From the NCBI RefSeq assembly GCF_001941845.1, contig NZ_CP018870.1:7354001-7418000 (forward strand): a stretch of 64,000 nt of DNA, given 5' to 3'. Below the pieces are notes generated by a model that saw nothing but the letters and a program-made list of their open reading frames with translations, had not been told where the DNA came from and made no database searches. This DNA is from Streptomyces sp. TN58 (lineage in GTDB: Bacteria > Actinomycetota > Actinomycetes > Streptomycetales > Streptomycetaceae). Shown piece by piece: positions 9,896 to 18,696 of the stretch. A program made the translations under genes and the position numbers. Every line of letters begins with the position of its first letter. Position 1 is the first letter of the stretch.

Positions 9896-10666
9896 ATGAG
9901 CGTGGCCGACGGGGGGCGGCAGTGGCCGGACGAGGTCAGCGTCGAGAACGCGAGGGCGACACTGCTGCAGCTCCTGGCGCGGGCGGGGGTCCCGTCCGAT
10001 GACGCACGGCAACTGATCGGGCTCCTGGAAGCGGGCGCGCTGGCGCTCGCGCACGGGGAGCTGAGCGGCGCCGGCGGCCCCACCCGCACCGTGCCGGGGG
10101 ACGGGGACCGGGACCGGGACGAGGACGAGGGCGAGGACAAGGCGTACGAGTCGGGTCGGCTCGACGGGGCCCGGGAGGTCCTGGACGAGCTCGGCGCCGT
10201 CACCGAGCGGGCCCTGGCACGGGCCGTGGGTGCGGAGGGCGAGCCGGGCCCGGCGGGGGAGCGGCCCCGGCCCCGGCGCATGGAGGTGGAGCGGGCGCGG
10301 GTGGCGCTCACGCCCCTGTACCTGACGTTCACCACGGTCTCGGAGCTGGACCCGGAGGTGACGGACGAGGTCCTCGCCGCCGTCCTGGGCACCATGAGCC
10401 CCCGGCAGCGGGCCGGATACGCCGGACGGCTGACGGAGTTCGCCGCGGACCACCGGGCCCGGCTGGAGCGGATGTTCGCCGGGTACGGGCCGGACAGCGC
10501 CATCACGATGCACGGCCGGTATTCGCTCCTGCACTCCGCCACGAGCATCGCCGTGCTGGAGCGGCTCGCCGCCGCCCCGCGGGAGCTGCGGGAGGAGTGG
10601 GACGCCGTGGAGCTGCCGCCCGCATGGCTGGACGGGCTCACCACCGCCTGGAACGCCCCCGCCTGA
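9896..10666 (+). CDS. Hypothetical protein, acidic helical
   Basis: Soluble protein of 256 residues, no recognised domain. The N-terminal 60 residues are helical, a D/E/R-rich linker (GDGDRDRDEDEGEDK) sits at 62-80, and the C-terminal half (ELDPEVTDEVLAAVLGTMSP onward) is again helical. The start is well supported by GAGGAGG 5 nt before the ATG. No signal peptide or membrane span is seen. Neighbouring genes give no functional hint. Confidence 0.7.
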   Translation: MSVADGGRQWPDEVSVENARATLLQLLARAGVPSDDARQLIGLLEAGALALAHGELSGAGGPTRTVPGDGDRDRDEDEGEDKAYESGRLDGAREVLDELGAVTERALARAVGAEGEPGPAGERPRPRRMEVERARVALTPLYLTFTTVSELDPEVTDEVLAAVLGTMSPRQRAGYAGRLTEFAADHRARLERMFAGYGPDSAITMHGRYSLLHSATSIAVLERLAAAPRELREEWDAVELPPAWLDGLTTAWNAPA

Positions 10667-10780
10667 CCCACCTGCCGGCCTCGCTGACCTCCGCCGTCCG
10701 GAGACCGCCCGCCGGGCGGCGGGGCCGCCCTGCCCGGCGGGTCGGGAATACCGCGGACGCACCCCTCGTTCCCACGCATA

Positions 10781-10797
10781 GTTGAATCGTAAACAAC
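10781..10797. promoter_or_regulatory. Palindromic site before the luciferase-like operon
   Basis: GTTGAATCGTAAACAAC has complementary ends (GTTG/CAAC, with further partial symmetry) and lies 17 nt before the ATG of the flavin monooxygenase gene in an otherwise G+C-rich background. Its position suits an operator overlapping the promoter or leader. Binding by a regulator is inference. Confidence 0.35.
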
Positions 10798-10813
10798 CCT
10801 GGGAAGGGGAGCC

Positions 10814-11947
10814 ATGCAGTTCGGAATCTTCACCGTCGGCGACGTCACGGCCGATCCGACAACCGGACGCGTGCCCAGCGAGCACGAACGCATCAAGGCG
10901 ATGCTCGCCATCGCGCAGAAGGCGGAGGAGGTCGGCCTCGACGTCTTCGCAACCGGCGAGCACCACAACCCGCCGTTCGTGCCCTCCTCGCCGACGACCA
11001 TGCTCGGCTACATCGCCGCCCGCACCGAGAACCTCATCCTGTCGACCTCGACGACGCTGATCACCACGAACGACCCGGTGAAGATCGCCGAGGACTTCGC
11101 GATGCTCCAGCACGTCGCGGACGGCCGCGTCGACGTGATGACGGGCCGCGGCAACACCGGACCGGTCTACCCCTGGTTCGGCAAGGACATCCGCGACGGC
11201 ATCGACCTCGCCATCGAGAACTACGCGCTCCTGCGCCGCCTCTGGGACGAGGACTCCGTCACCTGGAAGGGCAAGTTCCGTACCCCGCTGCAGTCCTTCA
11301 CCTCCACTCCCCGCCCCCTCGACGGCGTCGCCCCCTTCGTCTGGCACGGCTCCATCCGCTCGCCGGAGATCGCCGAGCAGGCCGCCTACTACGGCGACGG
11401 CTTCTTCCACAACAACATCTTCTGGCCGGCCTCCCACACCGAGCAGATGGTGAACCTCTACCGCCGCCGCTACGCCCACTACGGCCACGGCACCCCCGAG
11501 CAGGCCGTCGTCGGCCTCGGCGGCCAGGTGTTCATGCGCAGGAACTCGCAGGACGCGGTGCGCGAGTTCCGCCCGTACTTCGACAACGCGCCGGTCTACG
11601 GCCACGGCCCGTCCCTGGAGGAGTTCACCTCCCAGACGCCGCTGACCGTCGGCTCGCCCCAGCAGGTCATCGAGCGGACCCTGTCCTTCCGGGACTACGT
11701 GGGCGACTACCAGCGCCAGCTGTTCCTGATGGACCACGCGGGCCTGCCCCTGAAGACCGTCCTGGAACAGCTCGACCTGCTCGGCGAAGAGGTCGTGCCG
11801 GTGCTGCGCAAGGAGTTCGCGAACCTGCGCGCCCCCGGCGTGCCCGACGCGCCGACGCACTCCGCCCGCGTGGCAGCGGCGGCGGCCCGAAAGGCCCCGC
11901 AGCACGAGAACACCTCGCAGCAGCAGACGCAGGAGGCACAGGCATGA
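10814..11947 (+). CDS. LLM-class FMN-dependent monooxygenase (CE1758 family-like)
   Basis: Luciferase-like monooxygenase of 377 residues. MQFGIFTVGDV, DVFATGEHHNPPFVPSSP, LSTSTTLITTNDPVKIAEDF and DVMTGRGNTGPVYPWFG follow the bacterial luciferase barrel, and the protein resembles the actinobacterial CE1758 subgroup. The C-terminal 30 residues are an Ala/Gln-rich tail. GGGAAGGGG precedes the ATG. Its TGA overlaps the ATG of the following FMN reductase gene, so the two probably form a two-component system in which the partner supplies reduced FMN. Substrate unknown. Confidence 0.9.
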   Translation: MQFGIFTVGDVTADPTTGRVPSEHERIKAMLAIAQKAEEVGLDVFATGEHHNPPFVPSSPTTMLGYIAARTENLILSTSTTLITTNDPVKIAEDFAMLQHVADGRVDVMTGRGNTGPVYPWFGKDIRDGIDLAIENYALLRRLWDEDSVTWKGKFRTPLQSFTSTPRPLDGVAPFVWHGSIRSPEIAEQAAYYGDGFFHNNIFWPASHTEQMVNLYRRRYAHYGHGTPEQAVVGLGGQVFMRRNSQDAVREFRPYFDNAPVYGHGPSLEEFTSQTPLTVGSPQQVIERTLSFRDYVGDYQRQLFLMDHAGLPLKTVLEQLDLLGEEVVPVLRKEFANLRAPGVPDAPTHSARVAAAAARKAPQHENTSQQQTQEAQA

Positions 11948-12636
11948 AGATCGTCGTCGTATCGGCCGGGCTGAGCTCGCCCTCCTCCACGCGACTGCTC
12001 GCCGACCGGCTCGCCGCCGCGACCCTGGAGCACGTCGACGCCGAGACCGAGGTCGTCGAGCTGCGGGACCTGGCGACACAGATCGCCCAGCACCTCGTCA
12101 CCGGATTCCCGTCCGCCCGGCTGGCCGCCGCACTCGACGCGGTGGCCGCCGCGGACGGGCTGATCGCCGTGACACCGGTGTTCGCGGCCTCGTACAGCGG
12201 ACTGTTCAAGTCGTTCTTCGACGTCATCGACAAGAACGCCCTCACCGGCAAACCGGTGCTCCTGGGCGCGACAGGCGGCACGGCCCGGCACTCCCTCGTC
12301 ACCGAACACGCCCTGCGCCCGCTCTTCACCTACCTGCGCGCCCTCGTCCTGCCGACCGCCGTGTACGCGGCCTCCGAGGACTGGGGCGGGGAAGGGTTGG
12401 CCCAGCGGATCACCCGCGCGGGCGCAGAGCTGGCACGCTTCACGGCCGCCGGCACGGCCGCCACAGTCGCGGCCCCGGCCGTCCAGCACGCCGGCCCGGG
12501 TGGCGCCGTCGACGTGGACACCGCCGCCGCCATCGCCCCCCGCTCGCTGACCGGGGCCATCACGTCCGTGGACCCGGCGGAGGGCTTCGTGACCGTGCCC
12601 TTCGAGCAACGCCTGGCCGCACTGCGCGTCCCCTGA
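11944..12636 (+). CDS. NAD(P)H-dependent FMN reductase (CE1759 family-like)
   Basis: Flavodoxin-fold reductase of 230 residues. MKIVVVSAGLSSPSSTRLLA gives the phosphate-binding loop, and ITPVF-like text at LIAVTPVFAASYSGLFKSFF is the substrate/flavin face typical of NADPH-dependent FMN reductases. The last 60 residues are longer than in minimal family members. Translation is coupled to the upstream monooxygenase by ATGA. Expected to deliver FMNH2 to that enzyme; pairing is inferred from overlap and from similar pairs in actinobacteria. Confidence 0.88.
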   Translation: MKIVVVSAGLSSPSSTRLLADRLAAATLEHVDAETEVVELRDLATQIAQHLVTGFPSARLAAALDAVAAADGLIAVTPVFAASYSGLFKSFFDVIDKNALTGKPVLLGATGGTARHSLVTEHALRPLFTYLRALVLPTAVYAASEDWGGEGLAQRITRAGAELARFTAAGTAATVAAPAVQHAGPGGAVDVDTAAAIAPRSLTGAITSVDPAEGFVTVPFEQRLAALRVP

Positions 12637-12656
12637 CGCCGGCCCTCCACGCCCGC

Positions 12657-12686
12657 CCTGTCCACGGTCACGGCACCGTGGACAGG
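12657..12686 (+). terminator. Hairpin terminator after the FMN reductase gene
   Basis: CCTGTCCACGGT at 12657-12668 pairs exactly with ACCGTGGACAGG at 12675-12686 around a 6-nt loop, 20 nt after the FMN reductase stop codon. No T-run follows. Confidence 0.75.
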
Positions 12687-12924
12687 TGCGGACCGACACG
12701 AACCCGTCGCCACCGCGGCGCGCCGCATACGGCATCTCGGCGTGGCGGCCGGGCACGGGGCACCATGGCAGGCGCCCCATACGCCCGTTCCCGCTCCCGT
12801 CCCGCTCCCGTGGAGGAGGCGCCGTGCACGTCGCTTCGCCGCCCGGCGGTGGCCCCGCCGCGCCGCACACCCGCCGGACTCACCCCGCGCACACCCCCGC
12901 GCCACCGCTACGGGCAGCACTGCG

Positions 12925-14181
12925 ATGACGTCGGCCGCCTTCGAGGGGCTGCTCGCCGATGCGCGCGCCGCCCTGCCCGCCATGGTGGCGCTGCGCCGCC
13001 GCATCCACCGCCACCCCGAGACCGGCGCGCACCTGCCCCGCACACAGCAGGCGGTCCTGGAGGCCCTGGACGGGCTGGGCCTGCACGTGGCGGCAGGGGT
13101 GGGCCTGAGTTCCGTCACCGCACGCCTCGAAGGCGACCGGCCGGGCCGCACGGTGCTGCTGCGCGCCGACATGGACGCGCTGCCCATGGAGGAGGACACC
13201 GGCCTCGACTTCTCCTCCGCGGTTCCCGGGGCCATGCACGCGTGCGGACACGACATGCACACCGCCATGCTCGTCGGGGCGGCCCGGCTGCTCGCGGCCC
13301 GCCGCCCCCAACTGGCCGGCGGCGTCGTCTTCATGTTCCAGCCCGCGGAGGAAGTCGGCGGCGGCGCCCGGCACATGATCGACGAAGGGGTACTGGAGAC
13401 CGCCGACGGCGGACGTGTCGCGGCCGCCTTCGCCCTCCACGTCACCACACGCTTCGCCGCCGGCACCCTCCACCTGCGGCCCGGACCCACCTTCGCCGCG
13501 TCCGACGGGCTGCACGTGACCGTACGCGGCCGTGGCGGACACGCCTCCGCCCCGCACCGGGCCCTCGACCCCGTCCCCGTCGCCTGCGAGATCGTCCAGG
13601 CCCTGCAGACCATGGTCACGCGGACGGTCGACGTCTTCGACCCGGCCGTGGTCACCGTCGCCTCGATCCACGCCGGCACCACGGGCAACGTCATCCCCGA
13701 GACCGCCGAGATCCACGGAACCTTCCGCACCCTCACGCCCGCCACCCGGCAGTCGGTGCGTGACGGCATCACCCGTATCGCCCGACACGTCGCCGCCGCC
13801 CACGGAGCACAGGCCGAGGTCACCCTGACCGAGGGCTACCCGCCCGTCGTCAACGACCCCGCCCGCACGGCAGCTCTCCACGAGGCCGCGGCCGCGCTCC
13901 TCGGCCCCGGCAGGGTCCACCGCCTGCCCGTGCCGATCATGGGCGCCGAGGACTTCTCGTACGTCCTGCAACAAGTGCCGGGCGCGATGGCCTTCCTCGG
14001 GGCGTGTCCGCCCGGCACCCCACCGGCGCAGGCCCCCGACATCCACTCCAACCGCGTGGTCTTCGAGGAGGACGCCATGGCCGTCGGCGCCGCCGTCCAC
14101 GCGGCCGCGGCCCTGCACACCGCAACCCACCCCCGCGATGGTGACGGTGATGGCGCGGGCGCCCAGCGCCCCGTCACCTGA
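12925..14181 (+). CDS. M20 family metallo-amidohydrolase
   Basis: Zinc-dependent amidohydrolase of 418 residues, normal for hippurate hydrolase/N-acyl amino acid amidohydrolases. Visible motifs are RRRIHRHPETG (substrate side), LLRADMDALPMEE (metal Asp), MHACGHDMHTAMLVGAARLL (Cys/His metal ligands), FMFQPAEEVGGGA (catalytic Glu pair) and PIMGAEDFSYVL near the C terminus. The ATG at 12925 is chosen because upstream in-frame codons from 12742 translate to low-complexity Pro/Arg text and overlap the preceding terminator region. The ribosome site is weak. Likely cytoplasmic deacylation of N-acyl amino acids; exact substrate unknown. Confidence 0.88.
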   Translation: MTSAAFEGLLADARAALPAMVALRRRIHRHPETGAHLPRTQQAVLEALDGLGLHVAAGVGLSSVTARLEGDRPGRTVLLRADMDALPMEEDTGLDFSSAVPGAMHACGHDMHTAMLVGAARLLAARRPQLAGGVVFMFQPAEEVGGGARHMIDEGVLETADGGRVAAAFALHVTTRFAAGTLHLRPGPTFAASDGLHVTVRGRGGHASAPHRALDPVPVACEIVQALQTMVTRTVDVFDPAVVTVASIHAGTTGNVIPETAEIHGTFRTLTPATRQSVRDGITRIARHVAAAHGAQAEVTLTEGYPPVVNDPARTAALHEAAAALLGPGRVHRLPVPIMGAEDFSYVLQQVPGAMAFLGACPPGTPPAQAPDIHSNRVVFEEDAMAVGAAVHAAAALHTATHPRDGDGDGAGAQRPVT

Positions 14182-14221
14182 CCGCGCGGCGCAGGCCCTA
14201 CCGCCCTGGCAGGATGGCCGT

Positions 14222-14569
14222 ATGGAACGTGTGCTCGGAATCGGCGGCTACTTCCTGCGTGCCGCCGACCCGGCGGCCCTGACCGCCTGGTACCGCGACT
14301 GCCTGGGCCTCGACGCCGACGACCTGTGGCACCAGGAGAACGGGCCGACGGTCTTTGCCGCCTTCGAGTCCGGGACCGACTACTTCGGCACCCGCGCCCA
14401 GCAGACCATGCTCAACTTCCGGGTACCGGACCTGGAGGCGATGCTCGTTCAACTGCGCGCCCAGGGCGCCGACGTGGCGGCCGAAACCCAGGACATGGAC
14501 GGCGTGGGCCGCTTCGGCTGGGTCACCGACCCCGAAGGCAACCGCGTCGAACTGTGGCAGCCCGCCTGA
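14222..14569 (+). CDS. VOC (glyoxalase/bleomycin resistance) fold protein
   Basis: Small 115-residue protein with one vicinal-oxygen-chelate module: YFLRAADPAALTAWYRDCLG at the start and GWVTDPEGNRVELWQPA at the end, the second giving the conserved Glu metal ligand. Such proteins act as dimers and may be lyases, dioxygenases or binding proteins. AGGATGG lies just upstream of the ATG. It ends 43 bp before the convergent HEAT-like gene. Confidence 0.85.
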   Translation: MERVLGIGGYFLRAADPAALTAWYRDCLGLDADDLWHQENGPTVFAAFESGTDYFGTRAQQTMLNFRVPDLEAMLVQLRAQGADVAAETQDMDGVGRFGWVTDPEGNRVELWQPA

Positions 14570-14611
14570 CCCGCCCCCGCGCGGACGGTCCCGAACGTCA
14601 GCCGTCAGCCG

Positions 14612-15847
14612 TCAGTCCTGCCAGTAGAACAGCAGCGTGCTGACGTCGAGCGGTTCGCGCGCCCCGAAGTAGTAGACGCCGAGGCCCGTGACACGGACCG
14701 CGCCGGCGGGCCCGTCGATCCAGTGGAAGCCCGCCGCCTCCAGGGCGGCGCGCGCGGCCGGGTCGTCCCCGTCGCCGCCCGCGAACGGACCCAGCGTGCT
14801 GACGAGCACCTCGCTCCGGCCGCCCTCCCCGTACCCGATCACGTGGTACGTCCCGCCGCCCTGACGGTGGACCTGCCCGCACGAGAGCGGGGGACGCGGC
14901 ATCAGCCCCGCCGCGGTCAGCGCGGCACCCGCCAGAGCCAGCCGCCGTTCCTCCTCCGCCACCTGCCGCTCCTCGTCCGGCGGATGCGGCGAGTCCGTAC
15001 ACAGGGCCTCGATCCGCCAGCGCGGATCGCTCTGCTTCTCGCACTCGTGCCCGTACTCGTGGACGATCGCCCGGCGCACCTCCTCGTCCAGGCCCTCCAC
15101 CTCCACCCGCGGACGGCCCAGGGACTCGTACACGGCGCGCGTCCGCGCCGCGTCACCGGTCAGCCGGTGCAGCGCGTACGCCGCCCACAGCGCGGCGTCG
15201 GCCGTCGGGGCCTCGGCGAGGTAGGCGCGGATCCGGTCCGGGCACGTCAGCAGCGACTGCGCGAGGTGCGCCACCGCGGGGTCCGGGTCGGCCAGCGCGT
15301 CGACGACGTCCTCGCCGGCCCGGTCCCGCAGGCGCACGGCCGCGGCCCGGTCCTCCGGCCGGCCGGCCGCGAGCCCGCCGAGCACCGCCCCGGCCCCGTA
15401 CCGCTCCACCAGCGCGTCCATCCCGGCCTCACCGACGGCCCGCCGGGACGACCAGTGGCTGAACGCGAGCGTCGCCAACTCCGCCGCCGCCGTCAGGTCC
15501 CCCAGAGCCCCGCGTGCCTTGAGCACCGCTTCCGGCATGCCGTACGCCTCCTCACCGCGGCGGTCCTCGTGCCGCAGCCACGGCAGCAGTTCGGCCCGGT
15601 CCGACAGCAGGCCCAGCAGAGCCCTGCGGACCGTCCCGTTGTCCCCGCCGTCGCGGACGCACGCCAGCAGCTCACCGAGCCGCGCCTGCGGGACCCGGCC
15701 CGTCAGGGCCTCCACGCAGGCCGTCCGGCGCCACCACGGGGCCGCACGGTCGACGGCGCAGCGCGCGAGCCGGTCGGCGTCGTACGCCCGCAGCCCGGCG
15801 GCGTCGATCCGGCCGGCCTCGGGGGCCAAGGTCCTGATGTTCGGCAT
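14612..15847 (-). CDS. HEAT-like repeat protein of unknown function
   Basis: Protein of 411 residues. The region from about 25 to 240 is a series of Ala/Leu-rich helix pairs with Asp-Pro/Arg spacing (DPDPAVAHLAQSLLTCPDRI, GDAARTRAVYESLG), as in HEAT-type solenoids used for protein binding. The last 110 residues are different: they contain CGQVHRQGGGTYHVIGYGEG and end in YFGAREPLDVSTLLFYWQD, a probably globular beta-rich domain. No catalytic motif, signal peptide or membrane span is evident. It is convergent with the VOC gene. Confidence 0.75.
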   Translation of the reverse strand: MPNIRTLAPEAGRIDAAGLRAYDADRLARCAVDRAAPWWRRTACVEALTGRVPQARLGELLACVRDGGDNGTVRRALLGLLSDRAELLPWLRHEDRRGEEAYGMPEAVLKARGALGDLTAAAELATLAFSHWSSRRAVGEAGMDALVERYGAGAVLGGLAAGRPEDRAAAVRLRDRAGEDVVDALADPDPAVAHLAQSLLTCPDRIRAYLAEAPTADAALWAAYALHRLTGDAARTRAVYESLGRPRVEVEGLDEEVRRAIVHEYGHECEKQSDPRWRIEALCTDSPHPPDEERQVAEEERRLALAGAALTAAGLMPRPPLSCGQVHRQGGGTYHVIGYGEGGRSEVLVSTLGPFAGGDGDDPAARAALEAAGFHWIDGPAGAVRVTGLGVYYFGAREPLDVSTLLFYWQD

Positions 15848-16131
15848 CCCGGGATGCTACTGCGCGCCCCGGCGCACCCCGAAGCGGTTTACGTGCCCCG
15901 CGAACGGAGCAACCACCGGACGGCTTCCCCGCCACGGCGGACGGCCTCCACGCCACCGCGAACGGCCTCCACGCCACGGCCCGGGACCTGAACCCGCTCC
16001 CGGCCGGCGCCGTCCCGCCCGCGACCGGGTGAGCACCGCACTGCGCCGCCCCCGGACACCGGCTATCAAGGAGTGTGACGGTGAGCGTGCGGCTCCGACG
16101 GTCACCACCCCACGGCTGAGGAGTGCATCTC

Positions 16132-18696
16132 GTGGAGTTCGAGGTCAATGGCGCCCGCCGCACGGTCGACGTGGACGGCGACCCGGCCGCCGTGGAGGTG
16201 GTCCGGGACCGCCTGGGCCTGACCGGCACCAAACTGGTCTGCGCGGGCGGAGTGTGCGGGGCCTGCACGATCCAGGTCGACGGCGTGCCCCGGGTCTCCT
16301 GCCTGACCCCCGCCGCCCGGCTGGCCGGACGGCGCGTGACGACGGTGGAGGGCCTGGCGGACCACCCCATGGCACGCGCCTTCGCCGGCGAGGACGCCCT
16401 CCAGTGCGGCTACTGCACCCCCGGGTTCGTGGTCGAGGCGGCCGCCTTCCACGACCGGTGGCGCGCCGAACACGGCCCCACCCGGCCCGGCCGTGAGCAG
16501 ATCGCCGGAGCCCTCGCCGGCCACCTCTGCCGCTGCGGCGCCTACGAGGGCATCCTCAGGGCGGTGGCCGCGGCCTGCGCCGGCGACTACGACACGGCAC
16601 CGGCCGGCAGCCAGGCGCCGGCCGTCCCGCGCACCGAAGCCCCCGAGAAGGCCGGCGGATCGGCCCGCTACACCACGGACCTGTACCCCGACGGCCTGCT
16701 GGAGGGCTTGATCATCCGCTCGCCGCACGCCCACGCGCACGTACGCTCCCTCGAAGCCGGCGACCTGCCCTTCGTACCGCTGCTGCCCCCCGACGGCGTG
16801 GTGCGGTACGTCGGGCAGCCCGTCGCCGCCGTCGCCGCCCCCGGCCGGGCCGCCGCCCGAGCCGCCGCCGCGCGCGTCACGGTGGACTACGAAGTGCTCC
16901 CGGCGGCCCTGGACGCCGGCCTGGCCCGCACCGGCGAGGGCCCGCTGGTCTACGAGGACAAGGCGGCCCGCAAACGGGCGCCCGGGGCAGGTGAGACACC
17001 CCAGCTGGTGCCCGCCCGGTGGCGCGGCAACCTGAGGGGCCCGTCCGCCATGAGCAAGCGGCCCGCCACCGCCGTACGCCGCATCCGGGAGGCCCGCACC
17101 AACAGCCCCGAAAGGGTCGTGGAAGGCGTGTTCACCACCGCCGCGCAGACCCACACCCCGCTCGAACCGCACGCCTGCCTCGCCCACTGGGCCGACGGCA
17201 CCCTCCACCTCCAGGTCTCCACCCAGTCGGTGCAGCGCGTGGCCGAACTCGCCGCCGAACGCTTCGGCCTGCCCCCCGAACGGGTCGTGGCCCGCGCCGT
17301 CCACGTGGGCGGCGGCTTCGGCTGCAAGATGGGCCTGACCCCGGACGTCGTCGCCGCCGCCGAACTGGCCCGGCTGCACGGAGCACCCGTACGGGTCGTA
17401 CTCGACCGCGACGAGGAACTCACCGACGGCGGCTACCGGCCCGGCACCCGGATCCGGCTGGCGATGGCCGCGGACGCGGCCGGCGAGCTGAGCGCGCTGG
17501 CCATGGACGCGGACCACGACGGCGGGGTCTCGGTGGGCGGCTCCGTGGCGGCACTGGCCCGGTTCATGTACGGCAAGGCCCCCCGCCGGCTCCGCGACTT
17601 CGACACCGTCACCCACCGGCCCCCCGGCGCCCCCTTCCGCGGCCCCGGCGGACCCACCCTGTGCTGGGCCCTGGAACAGGCCGTCGACGAGATGGCCCGC
17701 CGCCTCGGCCAGGACCCGATCGCCCTGCGCCGCCGCTGGGACGGCAACCCGAAGCGGCACGCCCTGTACGAGCGGGCCGCGGCCCTGCCCGTCTGGTCCG
17801 GCCCCCGCGGCGGCACCGGGCGCTTCCGCCGTGGCGTCGGCGTCGCGGCCGGCAACTGGCTGTACTTCCTCGACCCCGTCACCGAAGTCGAACTCACCGT
17901 CGACGACGGCACCGTCGTCGCACGCTGCGCCGTACAGGACATGGGCACCGGCTCGCGGACCGTGCTGCGCCGGGCCGTCGCCGACGCCCTCGGCCTGTCG
18001 CAGACGCGCGTACGCGCCGAGATCGGCCACAGCGACGCCGTCCACGGCCCCGTCTCCGGCGGCAGCCGCACCACACCCTCCCTCGTGCCCGCCGCCCTCG
18101 ACGCCGCCGCCCGGCTGCGCGACGCCCTCGGCGGCTCCGACGTCGCCGCCCGGCTCGACGCGGCACACGGGGTACGGGTGACCGGCCGGCGCCCGCGCGA
18201 CCGCCGCGGCTTCGTCACCCCCTTCGCCGTGGGCGGTTTCGCCGTCGGCCGCGGCTTCACCGGATCGGTGCAGGTCGCCGAGGTCGAGGTCGACACCCGC
18301 CTCGGCCGGATCCGCCCCCTCAGCGTCTGGAGCGGCATCGCAGCCGGCCGCATCCACGAGGACCGGCTGGCCCGCGGCCAGTGCGAGGGCGCCGTCATCC
18401 AGGGCATCGGCTACGCCCTGTACGAGGAACGGCGCGCCGACCCCGTCACCGGCCGGGTGCTGACCGAGAACCTGGAGGACTACCGCATCCCGGGAATCGG
18501 CGACACCCCCGAGATCACCGTCCACTTCCACCAGGAGGGCTTCGAGCACGTCCCGGGCCGCGGTGTCGGCCTCGGCGAGATCGCCACCCTGCCCACGGCC
18601 GCGTGCCTGGCCAACGCGGTCCGCGACGCGACCGGCTGGCGCCCGTACGACATGCCCATCCGCCCCGACCGGCTCCTGGAAGGACTGCGTACGTGA
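16132..18696 (+). CDS. Molybdenum aldehyde/xanthine oxidoreductase, fused [2Fe-2S] and Mo subunits
   Basis: Protein of 854 residues. Residues 1-145 are the iron-sulfur subunit: Cys37, 42, 45 and 57 bind a ferredoxin-type cluster, and Cys92, 95, 133 and 135 (QCGYCTPG, LCRCGAYEG) bind the second cluster. From about 165 the a/b hammerhead and molybdopterin domains follow (KAGGSARYTTDLYPDG, HVGGGFGCKMG), ending in GVGLGEIATLPTAACLANAV, which supplies the active-site Glu. In most relatives these are separate polypeptides. GTG at 16132 is preferred over 16123 because GAGGAG is then 8 nt away. The FAD subunit is the next gene. Confidence 0.9.
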   Translation: MEFEVNGARRTVDVDGDPAAVEVVRDRLGLTGTKLVCAGGVCGACTIQVDGVPRVSCLTPAARLAGRRVTTVEGLADHPMARAFAGEDALQCGYCTPGFVVEAAAFHDRWRAEHGPTRPGREQIAGALAGHLCRCGAYEGILRAVAAACAGDYDTAPAGSQAPAVPRTEAPEKAGGSARYTTDLYPDGLLEGLIIRSPHAHAHVRSLEAGDLPFVPLLPPDGVVRYVGQPVAAVAAPGRAAARAAAARVTVDYEVLPAALDAGLARTGEGPLVYEDKAARKRAPGAGETPQLVPARWRGNLRGPSAMSKRPATAVRRIREARTNSPERVVEGVFTTAAQTHTPLEPHACLAHWADGTLHLQVSTQSVQRVAELAAERFGLPPERVVARAVHVGGGFGCKMGLTPDVVAAAELARLHGAPVRVVLDRDEELTDGGYRPGTRIRLAMAADAAGELSALAMDADHDGGVSVGGSVAALARFMYGKAPRRLRDFDTVTHRPPGAPFRGPGGPTLCWALEQAVDEMARRLGQDPIALRRRWDGNPKRHALYERAAALPVWSGPRGGTGRFRRGVGVAAGNWLYFLDPVTEVELTVDDGTVVARCAVQDMGTGSRTVLRRAVADALGLSQTRVRAEIGHSDAVHGPVSGGSRTTPSLVPAALDAAARLRDALGGSDVAARLDAAHGVRVTGRRPRDRRGFVTPFAVGGFAVGRGFTGSVQVAEVEVDTRLGRIRPLSVWSGIAAGRIHEDRLARGQCEGAVIQGIGYALYEERRADPVTGRVLTENLEDYRIPGIGDTPEITVHFHQEGFEHVPGRGVGLGEIATLPTAACLANAVRDATGWRPYDMPIRPDRLLEGLRT

